The notes under the pieces are model-generated. The model was not told the DNA's origin. It worked only from the letters and a program-made list of their open reading frames with translations, and ran no database searches. Positions 24,210 to 34,399 of a stretch of 64,000 nucleotides of DNA are shown in pieces. How positions within the stretch are numbered: position 1 is the first letter of the stretch; each line of letters opens with the position of its first letter. Position numbers and translations under genes: made by a program. The DNA is from Silene latifolia (lineage: Eukaryota; Streptophyta; Magnoliopsida; Caryophyllales; Caryophyllaceae). The stretch lies in contig NC_133530.1 in assembly GCF_048544455.1 (NCBI RefSeq), forward strand, positions 19,397,748 to 19,461,747, written 5' to 3'.

Positions 24210-27200
24210 CTATACGAAATATTTCCTAAGGTTGTCTGTGTTCCAATGGCTCATTAGAGGCACACCCTCCATGTCTGTCAGCCGATATGTCCCCGACCTC
24301 ATTTCTTCAACCACCTTGTAGGGTCCCTCCCAGTTGGCCGTTATCTTACCATAGATGTTTCCTTTGTTGGTTGCGGCCGACTTTCTCAGGACTAGATGTC
24401 CTACTCTCAAGTCCCTTTTGTGGACCCTACGGTTGTAGGCTCTTCTCATTCGGTTATGATATACTGCCAAGTTGAGCCGTGCCGTATCTCGACTTTCTTC
24501 GACCAGATCTAGGGAGGCTCTCAGGCCTTCTTCATTTTCGACTGGATTAAAGGTTTGCGTTCTGAATGTCGGCACCGCTGCTTCAATTGGCAGGACGGCC
24601 TCAGACCCATAGACTAGGTGGAATGGACTGTACCCTATTGCTTCTTTCTCCGTGGTTCGAAGGGACCACATGACGCCGGGTAGTTCATCAGCCCATCTTC
24701 CCTTTAGATCTTCAACCTTCTTCTTCAACCCGTTCAGTATTGTTTTATTAGCTGCCTCCGCCTGCCCGTTGCTCTGAGGGTGGCAGACGGAGGAGTATGC
24801 AAATTTGATACCGAGCTCTTCCAACCAATTCATCACCGTGTTACTCCAAAACTCTCGGCCGTGGTCAAATACAATGACTTGGGGTAACCCAAAACGAGTT
24901 ATGATGTTATCCTAAATCACCTTTCTTACGACCGCCGTGGTTTTGGCAGGTACCGCGACAGCCTCGACCCATTTGGTGAAGTAGTCAACGACGACAATCA
25001 GGTACTTCCTTACTCCGGAGGCCGTCGGAAATGGTCCTAATAAATCCATCCCCCACTGTGAAAATGGTAGAGGATTAAGTACCGGTTGTAGGTCTCGGGA
25101 AGGTGCATGTATTACCGGAGCATGCATCTGACAATTCTTGCACTTCTTGGTTTTTGCCCTGGAATCTTTCAGCATGGTAGGCCAGAAGTAGCCGACTCGG
25201 AGAGCTTTGTGGGCTAGCGTTCTCGCCCCCATGTGATGTCCGCAGATGCCTTTGTGAATCTCTGTCAGTATAAACTCCGCGTCGGCTGGGCCGACACATT
25301 TCAAGAGTCGTCTTATTACGGACCTTCTGTACAATTCTCCTTCGAACACTAAGTACCTTGCAGCGATCCTTCTTATCTTCTGAGACAGACTGCGGTCCTC
25401 CGGCAACTCTTTTGTCAGCTTGTATTTCATTATCGAAGTCATCCACGTCGTCTCGGCTTCGATGTCGCCCACCATGCCGACGGTCTCAGTGATGCTTTTA
25501 GCATTTCTGATATCCACCAGCACGGTTCGACTGACATTTTTGATGCTTGAACTGACAAGTTTTGAGAGAGCGTCGGCTCGGTTGTTCTCGGACCTTGGGA
25601 TACGCTGTATTTGGAAAGATTTCAATTTTGAGGTGTCAGCTTTTACCCTCTCCAGATACCTTACCATCCCATCGTCTCGAGTCTCATACTCTCCTCGGAT
25701 TTGATTAGTCACTAAGAGCGAGTCTGTTTTCAACACAATATGCTCCGCCCGGCAGCTCTAGCTAACTCGACTCAGATTATCACCGCCTCATATTCGGATT
25801 CGTTATTTGAGGCCGAGAAGGTAAACTTCAAGGCGTACTCAAACTCGTTTCCGTTAGGGCTGATGATAAGGATGCCGGCTCATGAGTTGTTCGCCGTGGA
25901 GGACCCGTCGGTATACACTTCCCACACGCCGGGATGTGATTCTTCTTGATACGTGCACTCGGCCAGAAGTCGCAAGCGCTTGCCCCTTTATCGAAGGCCT
26001 CGGCTTCATCGAATGCCAAAGCCGGAGAGCTCCACCGCCCATTTGATAAGTCTGCCGAATTTTTCGAATTTTTCCAATGCTTTCTCCAATGGTTGGTCGG
26101 TTAAGACCGTCACGGGATGTGCGTCGAAGTAGGGTTTCGGCTTCCTTGCGGCAACGGCGACGACGAGGGCCGCCTTTTCGATTAGTGGGTAATTTCTTTT
26201 CGGCCAGCGGTGTATGGCGATAAATTAAATTGGGTATTCTTTGCTTATTTTCTTCCTCGACGACGATTACGGATCGACCGTGGCCGAGGTAATCGCTAAG
26301 TATAGATATAGCGTCTCCCCCGGCGTCGGCACAGGACAGGGCGTGATGTCGAAGGTGGGCTTTCGGTTGCAAAGCCGTGCTGCTGTTCCTCCCCGCCTAA
26401 AGTTTTTATTCCCCTTCAAAGACACTTTAAAGAACGGAGTGCTCTTGTCGGCCGACCGAGAGATGAAGCGGGCGAGAGCCGCCATCCTTCCGGTCAGCGT
26501 CATAACCTCTTTTCGGTTTCTCGGCTCCGGTAGGTCTAGTATTGCTTTGACTTTCTCCGGATTGGCATCAATTCCCCTGGCGCTGACAAGCACGCCGAGG
26601 AACTTGCCGCCCGGACAAATGGGTTACATTTCTTTGGGTTAAGCTTCATTTTATATTTCCTTAGTGAACAAAATGTCTCGTCCAAATCGGCTAAGTGCTC
26701 GCTGTCAGACTTGCTTTTTACAATAGCATCGTTGACGTAAGCCTTGATGTTTCGCCCTTTTTTATTTTGGAACACTTTGTCCACCAACCTAGTGTAAGTT
26801 GCGCCATCGTTCTTCAAACTGAACGGCATCATTTTATACATGAATGTGCCGTGACTGGTAATGAACGCGCATTTAGGCATATCTTCCTCGGCCATAAATA
26901 CCTGATGATACCCTGAGAAGGCGTCTAGCAGGCTTAGCATAGTGTAGCCTGTCGTGGCGTCAATTAAACCATCTATTCGAGGCAAGGGATAGCAGTCTTT
27001 AGGGCACGCTTTATTAAGATTGGTAAAATCAACACACATCCTCCACGCCCCTGACGATTTCCTCACCATTACAACATTTGCTAGCCACTCAGGGTAAATA
27101 CAAGGCATGATAAAGCCCGCCGCTAATAATTTGTCTACTTCAGCTTTGATGGTCTCATCCTTCTCGGCCGAGGAGTTCCTCATCTTCTGCTTGACCGGCC

Positions 27201-27240
27201 GAGCGGTGGAGAGTACGTTCAGCTTGTGAACGATCACCTC
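24210..27240 (-). mobile_element. pol region (integrase, RNase H, reverse transcriptase) of the LTR fossil
   Basis: From right to left: reverse transcriptase (about 27240-26270; WRMCVDFTNLNKACPKD and DAFSGYHQ are visible), RNase H (about 26370-25600) and integrase (about 25450-24210; a HHCC-type zinc part with CKNCQMHAP, then the catalytic core with WGMDLLGPFP and HPQSNGQAEAANKTI). The order RT-RNase H-integrase is that of Gypsy elements. Broken. Confidence 0.8.
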
Positions 27241-29600
27241 CCGCCACGCCCGGCATCTCGGAACTGAGTATGCGAAGACATCTTTGTTCTTCCTCGCAGG
27301 TCTAGGAGATCAGCCCCGAATTTTGGCTCCAGGTTGACACCGAAAGCGATTACGGTGCGCCCGGGTCAATTTCCACTTCCGGTCTCGCTCCTTCGACCAT
27401 GCCGACATTAGTATTCATCGGTTCGCCCTCCGCCGCAAGGATGGGCTCTTCCCTTTCTCCGATTTATTCGCCACTTTGAGGGATTGCATGTTGCACCCCT
27501 GGCGAGACACTTGGATATTGACTATTTCATCTTTTCGTCCTTTGAGACGAGCTTTGTGCTTCCCCGGTCCGAGACGTACATCAATGTCAGGCCCGGATGG
27601 ACATCATCGCATCGGCCTCGCTCAAAGTGACCCGCCTATGAGAACATTGTAGGCGGACGAACCATCGATAACCACGAACTCAGATAAAACATTTTTAGCC
27701 GCATCCGTCGTCGAACATCACCGGCGATCCCGATTGACCCGGGGTACCAGGCCGGCCCCAGGAGAAGTTTGTATAGCGGGTTAATGCGGGGGCTCAGTCT
27801 CCAATCTTAGACCGAGATTAAGAAAGCACTCCGAACATGATGTTCGTGTAGGCGCTGTGTCAATCGGCACCTTTTGACCAAGTGGTTGGCTATATCCGGG
27901 TGGACTACAAGCGGGTCATTTGTGGGGCGACGACTCCCTCATAGTCCTTCTATCCAATGGTTATATCGGGGATGGTGGAAGCGGGGATCGTTGTTTTAGG
28001 CACAAAGTTGATGGCTTGGTATAACTCATTTAGGTGCCGTTTGTGCCCATTAGCTGACCCACCGTTCTCGTTTCCCTCGATGACAACCTGGATTACTCCC
28101 ATCCGTTGGAAAACCGATTTTTCGTTCGCCCCGTCGGCGCTTGTTCTGGGCCTCCAGCTACATACTGCCGAGGCCCCCTTTCGGATTAGCTCTTCGATGA
28201 CGTTCTTAGATGTCGACGGTTGTCGATTTTATGGCCGGTGTGGCCGTGGTACTCGCAAAAGCGGCTTGTGTCACCGTCCCCCTCACCTTGGGGGCCTTGC
28301 CCACTTCTGTCCATCATTCTTGCTTAGGGTAAAGACCTCGGTGGAGATGCGACTGGGGGGAGACTACCGTACCGCTCTCGGTAGTATGGTCCCGAACTCC
28401 CCGGCGCCCGCCGAGTCTTTTTCCTATTAGGTCTCTCGGCCGTGACCTATTCCCGTCCACGGCGACCTTCATCTATGTTGTCCGCGGCTCTTCCTCTCCG
28501 GGTGCCCCCTTCACTTGTGGCCTACCCAGGTTTTGTGATAGTCTTCCACCTTTACGGATCGGTCGACCATCTTTCTGGCGGAGTCTAAGTTGAGGTCTTC
28601 GCACTTGATCAGCTCGTTTTTGAACTCGCCTTTCGGGAGGCCTTTAATCAGCGCGAAGGCCGCCAGTTCGGTGTTCAGCTCACGGATCTGCTGAACCTTA
28701 GCGTCGAATCTTTTCACGTAGCCGGAGGGGACTCGTCCTCCCCCGTCGGATAGTTAGGAGATCGATGTTTCCATGACCCCTTCTCTTGTTGCAAGCATAC
28801 TGGGCTATGAAATTGTCTCTCAGGTCGGCATAACAGTATACGGAGCCATTAGGTAGCCCCTTGTACCAACTCTAAGCCATCCCATGCAGGGTCGTTGGGA
28901 AGACTTGGCACCACACCTCATCAGGCTGCTCCCATACCGACATGTACGACTCGAACGCCTCGGCATGGTCGGTCGGGTCGCTATCCCCTTTGTATGATAA
29001 GAGCGGCAGCTTCAGCTTAGTCGGCACATGGATCTCGAGGACATAGGTAATGAGGGGCTGTCTGACCACGTGTCGAATGACACGCGGCGATCGGCTCCTC
29101 GCAACCTTAGTCCGGTTTATCTCCCTTTGGCGGGAGGGGCTTCTTGTCCGACTTTGGTGAGTCGGACTTCTTTCATTCCCTCGGGGCTAGCCTTGTTGTT
29201 GCCGCGGCGACGCTGTCCTCCCGCGAGTGGGGGATGGACTCAGGTCTGCCACTGACACCACGGGCTCTGCTGGCGTTCTAGCACGCCCAGCTCCTTGTAT
29301 CGCTCCGGACAAGTTGTTCGGGGTCACTCTATGGGCCATGGTCACCTGTGGATGCGCTGCCGTCCCCGTCGTCTTGACAGGGGTAATCGGCGTACTACCC
29401 ATCAGGTCCAGGAATAGCTTTAATTTGGCCGCATCGACCACATGTCCAATGACAGTGACTTGGTCGGTAGGCGGTGTTTCGGCTCTTTCGGCATCCCGAT
29501 CTCGTAATCATTTTAACGTGTCATCCTGGAAGAATGCGGTTCCTTCACTCACTGATTTCTTGTTGCTTTGACATCTTCTTAGCTCATTTGAATGGTTTTT
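27240..29600 (-). mobile_element. gag and protease region of the LTR fossil
   Basis: The stretch 28870-29070 encodes a Tat-type gag core (GDSDPTDHAEAFESYMSVWE, EVWCQVFPTTLHGMA). The stretch around 27250-28500 should hold protease but is too decayed for a clear call. Broken. Confidence 0.6.
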
Positions 29601-29640
29601 TTTTTTTTTGGTAATGTAGGTGACTAGCTTTTAGTACGTA

Positions 29641-29660
29641 TCCCCACAGACGGCGCCAAT
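29641..29660 (-). other. Primer-binding region of the LTR fossil
   Basis: Directly next to the 5' LTR, the minus strand reads ATTGGCGCCGTCTGTGGGGA, the usual tRNA-primer site of plant Gypsy elements. Confidence 0.75.
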
Positions 29661-30222
29661 TGTTTCGGGTGTAATTCCGGAGCAGGATTGTGACCACTTG
29701 AGCTTGTAGAACGATGTCGTTGCTCGTGTCTTCCTTTCACTCTTTCCTGTAAAGATGAACAAACTGAGGGCTCGGCTTGGGGCCGAGCGTACTCACTCCG
29801 ACGCTCAAGTTAGTAAACTTAGAGAGATAAGTTGTATGTTTAACTTGACAAAGTATATTGTAGAGAGATAAGGGAGTTTTATACCAGATATTCCAGTTTA
29901 TTTCTCAATGAGAGATGTGGAGTATTTATAGACTTTCACCTTTTGTCACGTAGTGGCCAAGTGGCGTAGCAGGTGGAAAGACTGTCTTACCCTCGGCCGA
30001 GGGACCCATGACAGGTCGGCAGGCTTGGTTGACTCCATGCCGAGGGGACTGGATGCGAGTATACGGATATGCCTCTCGGCCGGCTAGTTGCCGAGCCGAG
30101 ACCCAAGTGACAGGCTGACAGGCTTTGTCGGTTAGGCCGTTTTTCTTTTGACTTGTTGTCTTTTAGCTTTGACCTTGGTCAATATGTTGACTTGGTCAGC
30201 GGGTGCAGAATATGCCCCATCA
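29661..30222 (-). repeat. 5' LTR of the Tat/Retand-like fossil
   Basis: About 562 bp, TG...CA, about 97% like the left LTR by eye. Followed by the target duplication CTTTT at 30223-30227. Confidence 0.88.
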
Positions 30223-31053
30223 CTTTTAGTCTCCTTGAAATTGACCATCTTAATTAATTATTTTATTTTAAGGAAATTGATCATCTTAATTAATTATTTT
30301 ATTTTAAGGAAATTAACCATGTTTTAGTCTCTTACAAATATTTAGGAAAATTACCAAATTTCTATATAATTTAATTTTAACCCAACCTATATAATATTTG
30401 CATTGAGATCCTTTAATCGGGTCCACCATCACACGGTGCTAGTGATTTAAAACTATATAGTATAATTAATTTGTATAACTTTCTTTAATTACATTGAAGT
30501 TAATTGGTTTCTGAATTTAATATATAGTATTGATTTGTATTTAATTACATTGAAGTTCATTGGTTTCTGAATTTAATATATAGTATTGATTTGTATTAAG
30601 TAGTATGAACTTGAAGTGTATCAACCTACACACTTCGAGCCAACCAATTAAATTAAATTTAATAGTTAAATTAAATTTATTTAATTTTCAAAGTCATTTG
30701 ATTACTTTAGCAGTTTTTAGTTATCTTCCAAATTCATGTCAATTGGAAAAATCTATGAATGAATTTTTGTTTAGTTGATGAAACTGTTAATTTTGTAAGT
30801 TTTAAATTCTATATAAGGTAAGGAAGTTGCGTGAATTAAAATTTGTATATCCAACCAAATACAGAGTAACATTGCCAAATACACACTTTCTAATTGTCAA
30901 CCAAGCAACAAAATTAAGGTCCCTCAAAGACTTATAGTTTTATCTAAATTATCATCTGTGTTCTTAAATCTTAATATACTGGAAATGAAGCCGATGTAAG
31001 TCAATTGAGCTAGTGAAGATATGACACTTAGCTAAAAAATTGTGTATTGTACT
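30223..31053. repeat. AT-rich host spacer with two small tandem repeats
   Basis: A 36-bp unit around TTGACCATCTTAATTAATTA is repeated three times (30241, 30277, 30313). A related copy lies left of the big LTR element at about 19627-19700, so that element landed inside this repeat. A 56-bp unit around ACATTGAAGTTAATTGGTT is present twice (30491, 30547). No gene is seen. Confidence 0.75.
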
Positions 31054-31654
31054 TGTTCCGGGTGTAAATCCAGAGCAGATGTTTGATACCCCTCGTAGCT
31101 AGTAGAATGATGTCCTTGCTTGAATCCTCCTCGCGGTCTCCTGAAACGATTAACAAACTGAGGGCTCGGCTTTGGCCGAGCGTACTCACTCCGACGCTCA
31201 AGTCAGTAAACTTAGAGAGAAGTTGTCTGTAACTTGGCTAAGCGTGTATTGTAGAGAGATAAGGAAGATATTACCAGATGAATAGTGGTTATTAGGTCAA
31301 TTTGTGGATCAATTGCCCCCTTTCCTCAATGAGAGTTGAGGAGTATTTATAGACTTTCACCTTTTGTCACGTAGTGGCCAAGTGGCCAAGTGGCAGAGCA
31401 GGTGGAAAGTCCTGTTCTACCCTCGGCCGAGGGACCCATGGCAGCGGCCGGCGGGCCCCCGTTGACTCGCCGAGGGTTCTTGGATATGAGTTCGCGGATA
31501 TGTGCCCTACTGGTGGTGTTGGCTGCCGTGGCCGAGGCACAAGAGACAGCCGACAGGCGCGTCGGTTAATTTGTCAAGTTGTTGATTTCTTTGTGGATAT
31601 CTTTGACCTTGCTCAATATGTTGGTGGTCGTTGGTGCGAGAATATGCCCCATCA
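31054..31654 (-). repeat. 3' LTR of the short LTR element
   Basis: About 601 bp. Its first roughly 370 bp are almost identical to the other LTR, while the remaining part differs at many places. Confidence 0.85.
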
Positions 31655-32269
31655 ATTTGCCCCCAGCGTAGTCTATGCCGTGGTATGGGCTCCGATGTGT
31701 GTTGAGCGTATATTCTGCGCAAGTAAAAATTTTATGCCCCGGCTTCGTCTACCTCGGCTTGGTTTCGCTTAGGCCGCCTATCCCCCTCCACATGGATGTG
31801 TAATGGACATCCGATGTGGAAAAAGAGGGACGTTGGCGAGACCGGGTGAGAGTGGACCGTTTGGCAAGTAGATACCAAGTAGCGTGTTGAAGAAGATACG
31901 TCGATTGGCATTCTGTCAAGGAGCGTGTCCCAACCGCCGTTGTAAACATGTTAGCGTATCGGTCGTTGTGGCCCCATTTGCTTCCGGCCTTGGCCGAGGG
32001 AATCGGGGTTCGGCGCGGCAGCGTCGTATCTATAGACCATTATTGATCGCGTCCTCGTTCACGCTCGGTCTTAATTCGCCGAGGTGTCAGATTTGCGTCT
32101 CAACGGTACTTACACATTCTTAAGCTCGGTCTTAATTAGCCGAGGGCAAGTCGTGGTTCCCTCGTCACTCTCGGTCTTAGTTAGCCGAGGTGATCGAGTT
32201 TACGTTCTGACAGCCGTTGTAAATATCTAGGCATATCGGCTCGTTCCCCCGTCGCCCTCGGTTTTAATT

Positions 32270-33160
32270 AGCCGAGGTGATCGAGGTTTTGGCTCGATTG
32301 CATTTACCGGCTCGTTCCCCCGTCACTCCCGGCTTTGGCCGAGGTGATCGAGGTTTTGGCTCGATTGCATTTACTGGCTCGTTCCCCGTCACTCCGGCTT
32401 TGGCCGAGGTGATCGAGGTTTTGGCTCGATTGCATCTTTATTTCGTTCCCGTCACTCCGGCTTTGGCCGAGGTGATCGAGGTTTTGGCTTGATTGCATCT
32501 TTCGGCTCGTTCCCCGTCACTCCGGCTTTAGCCGAGGTGATCGAGGTTTTGGCTCGATTGCATTTCAAGCTCGTTCCCCGTCACTCCGGCTTTGGCCGAG
32601 GTGATCGAGGTTTTGGCTCGATTGCATCTTTCATTGCTCGTTCCCCGTCACTCCGGCTTTGGCCGAGGTGATCGAGGTTTTGGCTCGATTGCATCTTTCG
32701 GCTCGTTCCCCGTCACTCCGGCTTTAGCCGAGGTGATCGAGGTTTTGGCTCGATTGCATTTCTCAAGCTCGTTCCCCGTCACTCCGGCTTTGGCCGAGGT
32801 GATCGAGGTTTTGGCTCGATTGCATCTTTCGGCTCGTTCCCCGTCACTCCGGCTTTAGCCGAGGTGATCGAGGTTTTGGCTCGATTGCATTCTGCGGCTC
32901 GTTCCCCGTCACTCCGGCTTTGGCGAGGTGATTGAGGTTTTGGCTCGATTGCATCTTCGGCTCGTTCCCGTCACTCCGGCTTTGGCGAGGTGATCGAGGT
33001 TTTGGCTCGATTGCATCTTTCGGCTCGTTCCCCGTCACTCCGGCTTTAGCCGAGGTGATCGAGGTTTTGGCTCGATTGCATTCTCAAACTCGTTCCCCGT
33101 CACTCCGGCTTTGGCCGAGGTGATCGAGGTTTTGGCTCGATTGCATCTTTCGGCTTTGGT
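32270..33160. repeat. Tandem array, about 65-bp unit, about 14 copies, inside the short LTR element
   Basis: Each unit contains GTGATCGAGGTTTTGGCTCG, then ATTGCAT, then a variable spot, then CGTTCCCCGTCACTCCGGCT. Unit starts fall at about 32278, 32346, 32410, 32473, 32538 and so on to 33122, spaced 62-68 bp. Two variants (GGCTTTAGCC with TTTCGGCT; GGCTTTGGCC with CAAGCT) tend to alternate, giving a roughly 130-bp dimer. Less regular copies extend left to about 31970. Confidence 0.9.
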
Positions 33161-33619
33161 CGCTTGGGTCACCTTCTCCTTTGTATGATATGAGCGGCAA
33201 CTTTAGCTTAGTCGGCACCGGGACGTCAAGGACATAGTCATTGAGGGGTCATCGACCACGTGTCGAACGACACGCGGCGATCGGCTCCTTGTATCCTTAA
33301 TCCGGCTCCCCTCCCCGTGGCGGGTCGGGCTTCTTCTCCGACTCTGGTGAGTCGGGTTTCTTCTCCGACTCTGGTGAGTCGGACTTCTTTCACTCCTCTG
33401 GGGCATGCCTCGTCGGTCTTGCGCGGCGACGACGTCCTCCGCGAGTGCGGGAAGGACTAAGGTCTACCACTAACCTAGAATTCGTTTTCCACCAACACCT
33501 TCTCTGGTTCTTTCGACATCTTCTTTAGCTTTTTGGGTGGGTTTTTGTTTTGAGTTTTGTTTTTGTTTGGGAATGAATGTGACTAGCTTCTAGTATCTTT
33601 CCCCACAGACGGCGCCAAT

Positions 33620-34216
33620 TGTTCCGGGTGTAAATCCAGAGCAGATGTTTGATACCCCTCGTAGCTAGTAGAATGATGTCCTTGCTTGAATCCTCCTCGC
33701 GGTCTCCTGAAACGATTAACAAACTGAGGGCTCGGCTTTGGCCGAGCGTACTCACTCCGACGCTCAAGTCAGTAAACTTAGAGAGAAGTTGTCTGTAACT
33801 TGGCTAAGCGTGTATTGTAGAGAGATAAGGAAGATATTACCAGATGAATAGTGGTTATTAGGTCAATTTGTGGATCAATTGCCCCCTTTCCTCAATGAGA
33901 GTTGAGGAGTATTTATACACTTTCACCTTTTGTCACGTAGTGGCCAAGTGGCCAAGTGGCAGAGCAGGTGGAAAGTCTGTTCTACCCTCGGCCGAGGGAC
34001 CCATGGTGGCGGCGGGCCTGTTGACTCGCCGCCGAGGGTTCTTGGATATGAGTTCGCGGATATGTGCCTCTACGTGGTGGGCTGCCGTGGTCGAGGCACA
34101 AGAGACAGCCGACAGTCGCGCTTGTTAGGGTTTGTCAAGTTGTTGATTTCTTTGTGGATATCTTTGACGCTCAATGCTCAATATGTCAGTGTCGGGGCTG
34201 AGAATATGCCCCATCA
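33620..34216 (-). repeat. 5' LTR of the short LTR element
   Basis: About 597 bp with TG...CA ends, next to the primer-binding region, followed by the GTACT duplication. Confidence 0.85.
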
Positions 34217-34221
34217 GTACT

Positions 34222-34399
34222 CAAAATATTTCTTTGATGGATTGTGAACAAATACCGCAAAAAATATTATTGATGATTTAATAATTCAATTTAATTATCC
34301 TTAATATTTATACATATATCATCATTAATTAATAATAATCTTTTTCTAGAAGAAAATAAACAATTATAGTATACTATAAAATACGAGAAAGATTTCATA
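34222..34399. other. AT-rich spacer before the LINE
   Basis: No gene. Contains TATAGTATACTATA near 34366, a short palindrome close to the LINE insertion point. Confidence 0.4.

Larger units (their letters stand above)
19713..30222 (-). mobile_element. Full-length LTR retrotransposon fossil, Gypsy Tat lineage, Retand-like
   Basis: The element is about 10.5 kb, with two LTRs of about 565 bp (19713-20278 and 29661-30222) that begin TG and end CA. The host duplication CTTTT lies on both sides (19708-19712, 30223-30227). It reads on the minus strand: the primer-binding region TTGGCGCCGTCTGTGGGG is next to the right LTR and a GGGGGCAAAT purine tract next to the left LTR. Gag-like, RT, RNase H and integrase parts are recognisable, plus an accessory coding region on the opposite strand near the 3' LTR, as known in the Tat lineage. 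The coding regions are broken in many places (roughly ten or more interruptions by eye). The LTRs differ by roughly 3% by eye, suggesting one to a few million years at usual plant rates. Confidence 0.88.
31054..34216 (-). mobile_element. Short non-autonomous LTR element, deletion derivative of the Retand-like lineage
   Basis: LTRs 31054-31654 and 33620-34216 with TG...CA ends, flanked by the host duplication GTACT (31049-31053, 34217-34221). The primer-binding region is at about 33601-33619, so it also reads on the minus strand. The interior is only about 2 kb: a tandem array and a small gag-side fragment (about 33165-33460) similar to the large element at about 28970-29200. No pol remains, so it must have moved with help from a relative. 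A fossil, far from whole. Confidence 0.87.

Noticed and set aside
32277-33123. Open frames of 60-88 codons on both strands in the array
   Set aside because: They are translations of the tandem unit, broken by unit-length changes, with no coding signature.
32270-33160. CRISPR-like regular repeats
   Set aside because: Whole units are near-identical with no unique spacers; the array lies inside a plant LTR element.
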